Assembly (NCBI RefSeq): GCF_028561755.1
Contig: NZ_JAQQTD010000001.1
Span: forward strand, 1-64,000
DNA: 64,000 nucleotides
Reading direction: 5' to 3'
Origin: Altibacter sp. HG106
GTDB lineage: Bacteria; Bacteroidota; Bacteroidia; Flavobacteriales; Flavobacteriaceae
The translations under genes were made by a program, and so were the position numbers. Positions 8,299 through 18,123 of the stretch are shown in pieces (positions within the stretch are counted from its first letter, which is position 1; each line of letters starts with the position of its first letter). Below the pieces are notes generated by a model, which saw nothing but the letters and a program-made list of their open reading frames with translations, was not told the origin of the DNA and did no database searches.

Positions 8299-11200
8299 GT
8301 GATCTTACTTCTTTTGATCATTATCGTTTTTTCTATTCCTGCCGTTCAAACTTATGTTGCTAAAAAAGTTACAGACGACTTGAATGAAACCTACGGTACC
8401 GATATTAACATACACCGTCTGGGGTTAAATTGGAAGGGAGAGGTGGATGTTCGCGAAGTGTATATTGCCGATCATCACCAGGACACCTTAATCTACGCGA
8501 AACGACTGCAAACCAATATTCTTAGTTTTCAGAATCTAATCAGAGGCGATCTTGGCTTCGGAAATATTGACCTGGAAGAGGCCAAGTTGTACGTTAAAAC
8601 ATACCAAGGGGAAGCAGCCGACAATCTTTACATATTTTCAGAAAAATTCAATACGGGACAACCGCCATCCGAAAACCCATTTTCCCTCTTTAGTAACGAT
8701 GTAACCCTCACCAACAGCAAGGTGAAGATCACCGATGAAAACCTGGATACACCGGAAATCTTCAATTTAGATCAGGTGAATATCACCGCCGATGATTTTA
8801 AAATCACAGGGCCTAACATCGATGTGAATATTCTAGACCTCTCCATGGTGGCCCAACGAGGCTTTACGATCGAAGCCCTTCAGTCGAAATTCTCTTACAG
8901 TCTGGAGAAGATGGTCATGGACGATCTCTATCTCAAAACAACGCATTCTACTATTCAAGGCAATATCATCCTAGACTATGCCGAGTCGGGGATGGCCGAT
9001 TTTCAGAATAACGTGACCATCACCGCATCGTTCGATGATACGCAAATAGGCACAAACGATATCAACGCCTTTTACGATGAATTTGGCCCCAATCAAACCC
9101 TATACCTTGATGGATTGCTAGAAGGCACCTTGAATGATTTCAGATTTACAGAAGGGGCTGTCGCCTACGGAAACACCCGAATGTCGGGAACCTTTCGCTT
9201 TCAGAACTTAATTTCCGAGGAGAACAACATTCGAATCGATGCCCGCAATCATTATGTGCGTGCCAATTATTATGATTTACGCCGACTCATGCCACGGGTT
9301 CTCGGAAATTCGTTACCGGAGGTACTAAAAGAGTTCAACTCCATGACCTTGCAAGGAAATACTGTTTTGAATGGCGATGAGCTTACCACCACCAGTATTT
9401 TTAATAGCGGAATTGGGAATGCCGATCTGGATGTGACTATTGGAAACTTTAACGATGTGGATAATGCCTTCTACGACGGAAAAATAAAACTGGACAAATT
9501 AAATCTCGGCACCTTGGCAAACACTTCTTCTTTGGGAACCATCACCGCCAATGTGGAAGTTAATGGAAGAGGATTTTCTCAAAACACTGTAAACACCAGG
9601 GTCTCCGGAAGCATTTCTGCCATTACTTTTGAAGACTACACCTACCAAAATATAACCCTCAGCGGAACGCTTCGCAACCCAGTATTTAATGGTTCCCTGC
9701 GTATTGACGATCCCAATGTGAAATTAAGGTTTGACGGACTTGTAGATGTTTCTAAAGAATTTAACCAATACGATTTTGAGGCCGATGTAGAATACGCCGA
9801 ACTGAATACCCTCAATCTGTTTACCCGAGATAGTATTTCGGTATTTTCAGGAAGAGTGATTATGGACATGGATGGTACCACGATTAATGACGCGGCCGGA
9901 ACTATCGAGTTTGTACAGACCTTCTATCAGAATGAAGAGGAAGATTATTACTTCGACGATTTCCTCATTATATCTAGTTTCGATGGTCCCGAACGAACCA
10001 TTGAGATCATCTCTCCAGATATTATCGACGGGAAGATCACAGGAGAATTTTTAATTGAAGACATTCCGAATCTGTTCCGAAATGGAATTGGAAGTATTTA
10101 CGCCAATTACATTCCCAACGAAGTTACGGTTGATCAATACCTCAATTACGAATTTGAAGTCTACAATAAGATCGTAGAAGTATTCGTGCCACAGTTGCAG
10201 TTAGGCGAGAACACCCGGGTACAGGGATCGGTGGCTTCAGACGAGTCTGAATTTATAATGAATTTCAGGTCACCCATGATCACGGTCTTTGACAATTATC
10301 TTGAGAAAGTCAACATTCAGGTAGATAATGATAACCCTTTGTACAACGCTTACATTTCCATAGATTCCATAGATGCCGGGTTTTATGGTGCGAAAGATTT
10401 CAACTTGATCAACAAAACCCTGAATGACACCCTCTATGTGCGTAGTGAGTTTAAAGGCGGTACCGAAGGGGACGATATTTTTAACCTGTCGTTATACCAT
10501 ACGATTAACCCGGCCGGAAAATCGGTGGTAGGCGTGCGTAAGTCGGATGTCACCTTCAAAGACAACGTTTGGTACATCAACGAAGAGAACAACGATTTGA
10601 ACAAAGTGGTTTTCGACGACAACTTCAGCAATGTACGCATCGATTCGCTGGTAATCAGTCATGAGAACGAATCAATACAACTCGCGGGCGAGGTTCGTGA
10701 CACCGACTATAAAAACATTAAGGCGCAATTTAATAATGTAGATATTGGCAAGATCACGCCGGAAGTAGATAGCTTAGATCTCCGCGGAAACGTGAATGGG
10801 ACGCTACAGTTTTTAGAGCAGAACGGCGCGTATTACCCCAATTCCTCGGTGGTCATTGATAATGTAGTAATTAACGATATCCCATTTGGTGATCTTGACC
10901 TCTTTATTGAAGGAAATGAAGACCTCACGCAATACGCCATAGACATTTCCTTGCTAGATCAGGGCAAAAAACCCTTAAGTGCCGTAGGAACAGTAGATGT
11001 GGCACCCGAAAACCCACAAATTGATCTTACCGTTACGATGGACGCTTTCAACCTGCAAGCTTTTAGTCCGTTTGGTGGCGATGTGATTACCAACATACGC
11101 GGCTTTGCTACCGGAAACGCTCGGGTTACTGGTAATTATAAATCGCCCAACATCGACGGGCGGATTGATTTAGCAAATAGCGGACTCACCATTCCGTATC

Positions 11201-12699
11201 TGAATGTGGATTTTGATATCAGTAACAATACGCCTGTTTTTATTTCAAAAAATGCGCTAGAAATCCGTCCAACCAATATTACCGACACGAAATACAACAC
11301 AGTAGGAACGCTTATGGGAAGTGCCACACACGATAATTTTGGTGACTGGGAACTCGATATGAACATTACCACCAATCGTTTGTTGGTATTAGACACCCCT
11401 CCGGATGAAGACGCCTTGTATTACGGAACCGCCTTTATTAGTGGTGCAGCCGACATTACCGGACCTGTAGATGATTTGGCGATAGATGTGCTCGCCACCA
11501 CCGAAAGTGGGACCACCTTTAAAATTCCGCTAGATGATACCGAGGCCATTGGCGATGACTCCTTTATTCGCTTTTTATCTCCGGAAGAAAAAGAAGCCCG
11601 TATTCGTGGCGAGACTATTTTTCAGGAAGAGGTAAAGGGCTTATCGCTGAACTTCGATCTTGACATTACAGACGAAGCAGAAGTAGAGGTAGTAGTTGAT
11701 AAAGTCAATAATTCCACACTTAAAGGGAGAGGTGCCGGAACCCTACTGATTCGGATCAACACCAACGGTAAATTCCAGATGTGGGGTGAGTTTACGGTGA
11801 TTGAAGGAAATTATGATTTTCGCTACAGCGGAATCATTCAGAAGGAATTTGAGGTGGTTCCAGGAGGTTTTATTGTTTGGGAAGGCGACCCGATTCGCGG
11901 CCGCTTAGACCTGAGTGCGAAATATAAAACCACGGCAAATCCTTCCGTCTTACTGGATAACCCAGGAATCAACCGAAAAATTCCGGTAGAGGTGATTGTC
12001 GACCTCAATGGGCAAATCATCCAGCCCGATCTGGCCTTCCAAATCGAATTTCCGGAAGCGAGTTCTATTGTTAGATCCGAATTAGAATACAAACTTCAGA
12101 ATAGAGAACAACGACAAACACAAGCTTTGTTCTTGGTGTCGACGGGCTCGTTCCAAAGCGATGCAGCGGCCGTACAAAACTCCATCGCCGGTACGTTGGC
12201 CGAGCGAGTAAATGCTATTGTAGCCGATATTTTTGCGGATAGCGATTCTAAATTTAAGGTATTGCCGTACTATCAGCCTGCTACGAGAACGGTAAATCAG
12301 GAAACCGCCGACCAATTAGGGGTACAATTCTCAACTAATATCAGTGAACGCGTGTTGATCAATGGAACGGTGGGGGTTCCGGTAGGAGGGGTAAACGAAT
12401 CTACCGTCGCCGGAGACATTGAAGTACAATGGCTGTTAAATCAGGATGGAAGTCTGCGATTGAATTTCTTCAACCGTCAGGCCGATATTCAATTTATCGG
12501 GGAAGACCAGATCTTTGAACAGGGCGTAGGGGCTTCGTATTCAGTGGACTTTGATACCTTCCGAGAATTAATTCGGAAACTTTTCAATAAAGAACTCACT
12601 TTGGAGTCGGAACTGCAGCCGGTGGTCCCAGACGACAATGAAATTCCCGAAACCTTTCCGGATAGTAATTCCGACGGAATTATAGAAGAAAACGACTAA
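8299..12699 (+). CDS. tamB: TamB/YtfN-like translocation and assembly module protein
   Basis: 1466 residues from GTG. N-terminal membrane anchor, then a very long beta-rich repeat region, then the conserved C-terminal TamB (DUF490) domain from about residue 1100 with GRGAGTLLIRINTNGKF and VIEGNYDF. TamB bridges the inner and outer membranes and is tied to outer-membrane protein assembly and lipid transport. The frame is open back to 8248, and its sequence there (KKLRKIIIRTF) supplies the positive charges expected before the anchor, but no ATG/GTG/TTG occurs upstream of 8299. An ATC at 8254 may be the true start. Converges with ridA, 6 bp apart. Confidence 0.9.
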   Translation: MILLLLIIIVFSIPAVQTYVAKKVTDDLNETYGTDINIHRLGLNWKGEVDVREVYIADHHQDTLIYAKRLQTNILSFQNLIRGDLGFGNIDLEEAKLYVKTYQGEAADNLYIFSEKFNTGQPPSENPFSLFSNDVTLTNSKVKITDENLDTPEIFNLDQVNITADDFKITGPNIDVNILDLSMVAQRGFTIEALQSKFSYSLEKMVMDDLYLKTTHSTIQGNIILDYAESGMADFQNNVTITASFDDTQIGTNDINAFYDEFGPNQTLYLDGLLEGTLNDFRFTEGAVAYGNTRMSGTFRFQNLISEENNIRIDARNHYVRANYYDLRRLMPRVLGNSLPEVLKEFNSMTLQGNTVLNGDELTTTSIFNSGIGNADLDVTIGNFNDVDNAFYDGKIKLDKLNLGTLANTSSLGTITANVEVNGRGFSQNTVNTRVSGSISAITFEDYTYQNITLSGTLRNPVFNGSLRIDDPNVKLRFDGLVDVSKEFNQYDFEADVEYAELNTLNLFTRDSISVFSGRVIMDMDGTTINDAAGTIEFVQTFYQNEEEDYYFDDFLIISSFDGPERTIEIISPDIIDGKITGEFLIEDIPNLFRNGIGSIYANYIPNEVTVDQYLNYEFEVYNKIVEVFVPQLQLGENTRVQGSVASDESEFIMNFRSPMITVFDNYLEKVNIQVDNDNPLYNAYISIDSIDAGFYGAKDFNLINKTLNDTLYVRSEFKGGTEGDDIFNLSLYHTINPAGKSVVGVRKSDVTFKDNVWYINEENNDLNKVVFDDNFSNVRIDSLVISHENESIQLAGEVRDTDYKNIKAQFNNVDIGKITPEVDSLDLRGNVNGTLQFLEQNGAYYPNSSVVIDNVVINDIPFGDLDLFIEGNEDLTQYAIDISLLDQGKKPLSAVGTVDVAPENPQIDLTVTMDAFNLQAFSPFGGDVITNIRGFATGNARVTGNYKSPNIDGRIDLANSGLTIPYLNVDFDISNNTPVFISKNALEIRPTNITDTKYNTVGTLMGSATHDNFGDWELDMNITTNRLLVLDTPPDEDALYYGTAFISGAADITGPVDDLAIDVLATTESGTTFKIPLDDTEAIGDDSFIRFLSPEEKEARIRGETIFQEEVKGLSLNFDLDITDEAEVEVVVDKVNNSTLKGRGAGTLLIRINTNGKFQMWGEFTVIEGNYDFRYSGIIQKEFEVVPGGFIVWEGDPIRGRLDLSAKYKTTANPSVLLDNPGINRKIPVEVIVDLNGQIIQPDLAFQIEFPEASSIVRSELEYKLQNREQRQTQALFLVSTGSFQSDAAAVQNSIAGTLAERVNAIVADIFADSDSKFKVLPYYQPATRTVNQETADQLGVQFSTNISERVLINGTVGVPVGGVNESTVAGDIEVQWLLNQDGSLRLNFFNRQADIQFIGEDQIFEQGVGASYSVDFDTFRELIRKLFNKELTLESELQPVVPDDNEIPETFPDSNSDGIIEEND

Positions 12700-12705
12700 A
12701 GTCCC

Positions 12706-13089
12706 TTACTTCGAAGCGATCATCGAGATCTCTACATTTACATATTTCGGCAAGTTAGCAACCTCTACCGTTTCCCGAGCAGGAGCCGTCGCTTCCGAAG
12801 CAAAATAGGAAGCATACACCTCATTGATCGCCGCGAAATTTTCCATATCACTCACAAAAATGGATGTCTTGATAACGTCTTCGAAATCCATGGAAGCTTC
12901 AGCAAGGACAGCCTGTAAATTTTTCATGACCCGATGCGTTTCATCTTTAATGTCTTGTGTTTCTAATGCGCCTGTTTCCGGATGTAATGCGATTTGTCCG
13001 GAAGTGTATAAAAATCCGTTTTTAAGTACCGCCTGACTGTAAGGACCAATGGGTGCCGGGGCGTTTGCCGTTTGAATGATTTTTTTCAT
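12706..13089 (-). CDS. ridA: RidA family protein (reactive intermediate deaminase)
   Basis: 127 residues, standard Rid length. Typical signatures are visible: NAPAPIGPYSQAV at the N-terminus, SGQIALHPETG, and the catalytic Arg in TAPARETVEV. RidA hydrolyses 2-aminoacrylate and related enamines to keto acids. It lies 14 bp downstream of lptD on the same strand and is probably co-transcribed; the pairing has no obvious functional logic. Confidence 0.95.
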   Translation of the reverse strand: MKKIIQTANAPAPIGPYSQAVLKNGFLYTSGQIALHPETGALETQDIKDETHRVMKNLQAVLAEASMDFEDVIKTSIFVSDMENFAAINEVYASYFASEATAPARETVEVANLPKYVNVEISMIASK

Positions 13090-13103
13090 TGTAGTTTTCT
13101 TTA

Positions 13104-15854
13104 TTAGAGTCCGCGATCAGGCTCTCGACGCTGATCGTACTTGATATCTTTCAAAATACTCGCCTTGATATTGATAAGGAAATACCAAGAGGTATTACGC
13201 GCACCAATAGGAGTCCATTGGAAACTCATCTGCCAGCTTTCCAAATCTCTTTGAAAGCGCAGTTGTGTCAAGGTAACCCCTTTATTAGTAAAATCATATC
13301 CCGAAGACACCCCAACGCTCCAACGCGGCGATAGTTCAACATTCGAGCTGAACATCAGCGATTGAGAGGAAATTCGATTCTCTCTGGCGTTGTTTGAGTA
13401 GGTTAGGGTATAGGCCAAGCGCAGATTCCAGGGCACTGTATAGTCGTACCAACTACTCCCCAGCTTGTTGGTGGTGGCGCGGTCGTCCCTATCGATATTC
13501 CTATTAAAATCATCGGTATCTCCAAACAAGTCATCGGGCCGCCCTCCATTTCTAAAGGTATCATTATCGAACCGGTTGGGATCTCGGTCGCCCTCATCGT
13601 CGGTAACTCGTTCAAAATCTTTGCTAGAGAAGGAGTAGTTCAAACTAATGTTTCCAGCAGTTAAGCGAAACAGGCTTCCTCCATTATTGATGTTCCATTC
13701 ATCGATCATGCGATTGTTATTGTCAAGCGCATAAGGATTTAGCGTACCATTAAAATTGAGGTCTAGTTTATCTACTATGGGAAGCCCTCCTCGTACCTGA
13801 ACCGGACTTAATTTCAAAGAATCTTGTGAAAACGAGTAGCCCGACGTCAAATTAAAGTTGTTTAATAACGTGATTTTCTTGGGCTCGGTGGCCGTTGTAT
13901 CGGGATTGCGGACTTTAGCCTCTAAGGTATTGCTGATACCAAAAGACAAGCCACTGGAGTATTGCGCACTTGGCGCTCCAAATAAAGTGTTCTGAAATCT
14001 TGAATACTGTACTACTTCGTCGACTACTTCTGGGTCTATGGAAGGGATCGTATACTCGTCAAAGAATTGATCGAAACCGGGGGAGATGGAGTAGGAAATC
14101 GAAGGTCGAACCACATGCCGGATGGCTTCAATTTTCTTCCCCTTTCCAAAATTAAAGGTTCCGTAGAGCGTGGTTCCTAGATTCGTAGAAAAATTATAGG
14201 TACGGTAACTATCAAAACCGCGAACGGTATCTCGAACCACAGCCCCGGCTCCATTATTCGCCTCTGGATCAAAACGCTGCGGAAACACAGTCCCTACCCA
14301 CGTTTCTTGATAGGTAGTACCGGCAGTAGCACTCAAATATTTTAAGATCTTGAAGTTGGTACTTATAGGGATGGTATGCTGTGCACCTAGTTGCGCAGTG
14401 TCGAACATCTCACTTTTGAAAAAAAGCGAATCGGTGGTTTGAATGCGGTTCTGTGCGGAAACATCGTATTGTAAATTGATATTTTGTAAAATTCCCTTTT
14501 TCGTTCCAGTCTTTGGAGCGAATGGAAAGATCCTAGCAATGTTGGCGGTCACATTGGGGAGCGACATGGTGATTTCCTGAGTATTGGTATTCTGGGTATG
14601 TGTTGCCGCTGCTTGAATGTTAATTTCAGGTTGGGTCTCAAAGGTTTTGCTATAGGAAACCGAAGAGCTTAACGTATTCACCAACGAACTGGCGTTGTTG
14701 TTCTGGTTGATAGATTGCGTGAAATACCGACTACTACCCAGGTTGACAGAAGCCGAGAAACGGGACAGCGGACTCGATTTTGGGTCTTGCTGATGCGTCC
14801 AGCGAATGTTGTATACAGAGCTTTCACTAAAATCGGGAAAACCACGTTCACTGTTGATCAGATTTTCATATCGAACACTAATGTTTCCGCGAAACTTATA
14901 CCGCACCGCATACGACGACTCTCCCCGTAGCCCATAACTTCCGTTCGTATAATAATCGCCCAGAAGCGTTAAATCTACATAATCACTGATCGCAAAGTAA
15001 TATCCTCCATTCTGAAAGAAAAAACCTCGGTTGTTGTTATCCCCAATGGTGGGAATGATAAATCCAGAAGTGCGATCTTCAGTTAAAGGGAAGTACGCGA
15101 AAGGGAGTCCGATAGGCGTGGGCACATCGGCAATGTACATGTTGGTAAGACCTGTAACGATCTTTCGTTGGGGAACAAATTTGGCTTTCCTTGTATAAAA
15201 ATAATATTCGGGGTCTTCGATGTTTTCAGAAGTGGTAAACTTTACCTTGCTTAGGTAATAGACCGAGTCATTCTCTTTTTTGGTGGTTTCTGAAATCACT
15301 CGGAACCCATTTTGCTCGGTTCTTGAGTTATATACCAACGCCTTTTGAGTGTCAAAATTAAACCGAATGGAATCGGGACGTACTTCATTAGTCGCCTGTT
15401 TGAAGATAGGAAGTTGTGTATAAACCCCGGCACTATCTATTCCTTTCGCGTATACTTCGCTCTTGCTGTAATCAAAAATGATCAATCCCGCGTCAATACG
15501 CATGTCGCCATAGATAACATAGGCCTCATTGTACATGTATATTTTATTCTCTTTTCGGTCTAAATACACATAATCTTCACCGTAATAATCCACAATATCG
15601 GTAAGTACTTCCTCAGACTGTGGCTGTACCGAGTCGGTCCGTACGGTATCTGCTACCCGTTCGTTAGTGTCGGGTAGTATGGAGTCTACGGGAATCGTAA
15701 TAGTTTCCGAAGGCGGAATACTGTCTCGCTCTGTTTCAGCGGGAATATTGACATCGTTCTTAGGAGGAATGTCCTGTCCGTACGCCGCAACGCTCAGCAA
15801 CCCGATACTGAAAACTAAGGGGATCACTCTCAAATAATACCGTATACGCTGCAC
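13104..15854 (-). CDS. lptD: LPS-assembly protein LptD-like outer-membrane protein
   Basis: About 916 residues from the GTG at 15854. Signal peptide (IRYYLRVIPLVFSIGLLSVAAYG), a Pro/Thr-rich linker, an N-terminal OstA-like beta-jellyroll (about 75-200, with a Y-SKSEVYAKGIDS strand), then a large C-terminal beta-barrel region ending near the terminus. It should insert lipopolysaccharide in the outer leaflet. The frame extends to an ATG at 15941, but that adds about 29 residues before the signal peptide. A TACTTTTG box on the minus strand at 15909-15902 fits a start near 15854 better. Followed by ridA. Confidence 0.85.
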   Translation of the reverse strand: MQRIRYYLRVIPLVFSIGLLSVAAYGQDIPPKNDVNIPAETERDSIPPSETITIPVDSILPDTNERVADTVRTDSVQPQSEEVLTDIVDYYGEDYVYLDRKENKIYMYNEAYVIYGDMRIDAGLIIFDYSKSEVYAKGIDSAGVYTQLPIFKQATNEVRPDSIRFNFDTQKALVYNSRTEQNGFRVISETTKKENDSVYYLSKVKFTTSENIEDPEYYFYTRKAKFVPQRKIVTGLTNMYIADVPTPIGLPFAYFPLTEDRTSGFIIPTIGDNNNRGFFFQNGGYYFAISDYVDLTLLGDYYTNGSYGLRGESSYAVRYKFRGNISVRYENLINSERGFPDFSESSVYNIRWTHQQDPKSSPLSRFSASVNLGSSRYFTQSINQNNNASSLVNTLSSSVSYSKTFETQPEINIQAAATHTQNTNTQEITMSLPNVTANIARIFPFAPKTGTKKGILQNINLQYDVSAQNRIQTTDSLFFKSEMFDTAQLGAQHTIPISTNFKILKYLSATAGTTYQETWVGTVFPQRFDPEANNGAGAVVRDTVRGFDSYRTYNFSTNLGTTLYGTFNFGKGKKIEAIRHVVRPSISYSISPGFDQFFDEYTIPSIDPEVVDEVVQYSRFQNTLFGAPSAQYSSGLSFGISNTLEAKVRNPDTTATEPKKITLLNNFNLTSGYSFSQDSLKLSPVQVRGGLPIVDKLDLNFNGTLNPYALDNNNRMIDEWNINNGGSLFRLTAGNISLNYSFSSKDFERVTDDEGDRDPNRFDNDTFRNGGRPDDLFGDTDDFNRNIDRDDRATTNKLGSSWYDYTVPWNLRLAYTLTYSNNARENRISSQSLMFSSNVELSPRWSVGVSSGYDFTNKGVTLTQLRFQRDLESWQMSFQWTPIGARNTSWYFLINIKASILKDIKYDQRREPDRGL

Positions 15855-15982
15855 GTTTACCAACCTAGAATTTTGTAATTTTGGCTTAGTTTTTGACCGC
15901 TCAAAAGTACATATATTTTTTGGGCTATTATTTTTAATCATTAGTTTTTAAAATAGCGATACCCATAAGACGTTATACCTTT

Positions 15983-17107
15983 ATGAAAACGAAACTTTTT
16001 GGCTTTCTTATATGCGCTTTCTGCTTCGGAATCTTTTCCATACAGGGAGCATCCCTCAATAATAATACCCAAAAACCCTTCGTGGTGGTTTTAGACGCCG
16101 GACATGGCGGACATGACAGTGGGAATACCGGAAACGGTTACAAAGAAAAAGACATTGCCCTACAGATCATTTTAGAAGTGGGGAAAGCCCTGGAAAAGCA
16201 ACCGGGTATACGGGTTATCTATACCCGCAAGACTGACGTTTTTATCGACTTGTGGGAACGCGGCGCCATTGCCAATAGGGCAGATGCCGACTTGTTTGTG
16301 AGTGTGCATTGCAACGCCCATAATAGTCAGGCCTACGGAACCGAAACCTGGGTCTTGGGGCTGCATGCCAACAAGCGCAACATGGAAGTTGCGAAAAAAG
16401 AAAACGAGGTGATTTTCTTAGAGGAAAACTACGAGGAAAAATACGCCGGATACGACCCAAATTCTCCGGAATCCTTCATCGGGCTCACCTTAATGCAGGA
16501 AGAATATTTGGATCAAAGCATAATGTTGGCCGGACTTATTCAAAACAACTTTACGAATACGCTAAAGCGTAAAGATCGAAGCGTAAAACAAGCCGGGTTT
16601 ATTGTGCTTCATCAAAGTTACATGCCTAGTGTTTTAGTGGAAACTGGTTTTTTGACCAACAATAAAGAAGGCGCCTATCTCAACTCCAAAAAAGGCCAAC
16701 GCGAAATGGCTGAAGCTATTTCAGATGCGGTACTGCGGTATAAAAAGAATATTGAGCTAAGCACCAGTAAAACCAGGGATCCCGTTATTACTGAAGAAGA
16801 GATCGAAAAGGCGATTTCAGAAACAGAGACAAAAGAATACAAAGACGTCAACTTTAAAGTGCAAATTTTGGCCAGCAGTAAGCGAATGGACACCAAACCT
16901 TCCAATTTTCAGGGGTTGAAGGAAATTTCAAGGGATAAAGAAGGTGGACTCTATAAGTACTACTACGGCGACACCTCCGATTATAATAAAATTACCCTAA
17001 TGAAAACCTTTGCGCAAGAGAAAGGGTATCCTTCGGCATATATCGTAGCCTTTAAAAAAGGTGAAAAAGTTAAACTTTCCCAAGTGTTAACATCCAACGA
17101 TAAATAG
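15983..17107 (+). CDS. N-acetylmuramoyl-L-alanine amidase with SPOR-like C-terminus
   Basis: 374 residues. Signal peptide (FGFLICAFCFGIFSIQG), Amidase_3 domain from about residue 35 to 250 with zinc-site motifs DAGHGGHDSG, SVHCNAH and the catalytic Glu in VLVETGFLTNN, and a C-terminal region (about 290-365) resembling a SPOR-type septal peptidoglycan-binding repeat. It cleaves the amide bond between MurNAc and the stem peptide in the periplasm, likely during division. Divergent from lptD; followed by the MCE gene after about 55 bp. Confidence 0.92.
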   Translation: MKTKLFGFLICAFCFGIFSIQGASLNNNTQKPFVVVLDAGHGGHDSGNTGNGYKEKDIALQIILEVGKALEKQPGIRVIYTRKTDVFIDLWERGAIANRADADLFVSVHCNAHNSQAYGTETWVLGLHANKRNMEVAKKENEVIFLEENYEEKYAGYDPNSPESFIGLTLMQEEYLDQSIMLAGLIQNNFTNTLKRKDRSVKQAGFIVLHQSYMPSVLVETGFLTNNKEGAYLNSKKGQREMAEAISDAVLRYKKNIELSTSKTRDPVITEEEIEKAISETETKEYKDVNFKVQILASSKRMDTKPSNFQGLKEISRDKEGGLYKYYYGDTSDYNKITLMKTFAQEKGYPSAYIVAFKKGEKVKLSQVLTSNDK

Positions 17108-17132
17108 GGTAGCGTATTGAATTTTTTATTTC

Positions 17133-17140
17133 TAAATTTG
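17133..17140 (+). promoter_or_regulatory. Possible -7 box upstream of mlaD
   Basis: TAAATTTG, an exact TAnnTTTG match about 24 bp before the TTG start at 17164. The only upstream TTG (17117-17119) is too close (13 nt), so the -33 element is doubtful. Confidence 0.3.
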
Positions 17141-17163
17141 TTAGGTATAAAAAACAATTGCTA

Positions 17164-18114
17164 TTGAAACTTTCTAGAGAAGTTAAAACCGGAATTCTTG
17201 CAGTCTTGGCCATACTGCTGCTCATCTTTGGCTATAACTATTTAAAAGGATCGAATCTTTTTATTGAGAGTCGGGTGTTCTACGTAAAATACGATAACGT
17301 GGAAGGACTGTCAAAGGCGGCTCCTGTGACCATCAATGGTTTTCAGGTGGGAAAAGTACAGGAAATCGGCTTTGCGAATAAGGCTGGCGGACTGGTCGTT
17401 GCCTTCACTGTTGATAAGGAATTCGAATTTTCCCGAAACAGTTTGGTGCAGATCTATAGCAGCGGGTTGATTGGTGGAAACAATCTGGCCATTGTCCCGG
17501 AATACAACCCTAATAATATTGCGCAATCGGGAGACACCCTAAACGGAGAGATCGCTCAAAGTCTGCTGGACGCGGTTACCGGAACACTCGGGCCGCTGGA
17601 ACGTAAAGTGAATGGAACCTTGGCCACCGTAGATAGTCTATTGATCAACATCAATACCGTTCTCGATGACGAAACCAAAGAAAATTTAAAGTCGGCTATC
17701 GCTAACCTCAATGTTACCGCGCGTAACTTCGGAAGTGCTTCTAAACAGCTAGACGGACTTTTAGCGAACAATAGCGACAAATTAGATAATACTTTTACCA
17801 ATCTGGATATCACTGCATCCAACTTTGCGAAATTATCAGACTCACTCGCGCAAATCGAAACAGGACAAATGGTTCGCGATCTGGAAACGGTAACCTCTAA
17901 GCTCAACGCCATTGTTTCAGACGTTGACAACGGAAAGGGAAGCATTGGAAAACTGCTGAAGGACGAACAACTTTACAATAATCTGGAAGGGGCTACCCGC
18001 CAGATGGAGCAACTTATTCAAGATATCAAACTCAATCCGAAACGATACGTGCATTTATCGGTCTTCGGTAGGAAAGCGAAAGAGTACGAACCTCCCGCTG
18101 ATCCAGATCAATAA
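17164..18114 (+). CDS. mlaD: MlaD family protein (MCE domain)
   Basis: 316 residues. Starts KLSREVKTG, then a membrane anchor (ILAVLAILLLIFGYNYL), an MCE domain at about 35-115 (YDNVEGLSKAAPVTINGFQVGKV) and a C-terminal helical region (about 140-300) rich in coiled-coil-like Asn/Leu repeats. MlaD-type proteins bind lipids and work with an ABC permease and ATPase in phospholipid transport between membranes. Two TTG codons are in frame; 17164 gives the family N-terminus MKLSREVKTG. The permease and ATPase are not in the window. Followed 9 bp later by the Fe-S oxidoreductase. Confidence 0.9.
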   Translation: MKLSREVKTGILAVLAILLLIFGYNYLKGSNLFIESRVFYVKYDNVEGLSKAAPVTINGFQVGKVQEIGFANKAGGLVVAFTVDKEFEFSRNSLVQIYSSGLIGGNNLAIVPEYNPNNIAQSGDTLNGEIAQSLLDAVTGTLGPLERKVNGTLATVDSLLININTVLDDETKENLKSAIANLNVTARNFGSASKQLDGLLANNSDKLDNTFTNLDITASNFAKLSDSLAQIETGQMVRDLETVTSKLNAIVSDVDNGKGSIGKLLKDEQLYNNLEGATRQMEQLIQDIKLNPKRYVHLSVFGRKAKEYEPPADPDQ

Positions 18115-18123
18115 TCAACCAAC

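Noticed and set aside
9642-12315. Several 60-86 codon frames opposite or inside tamB
   Set aside because: They follow the codon bias of tamB in other frames and show no motif, signal peptide or own ribosome site.
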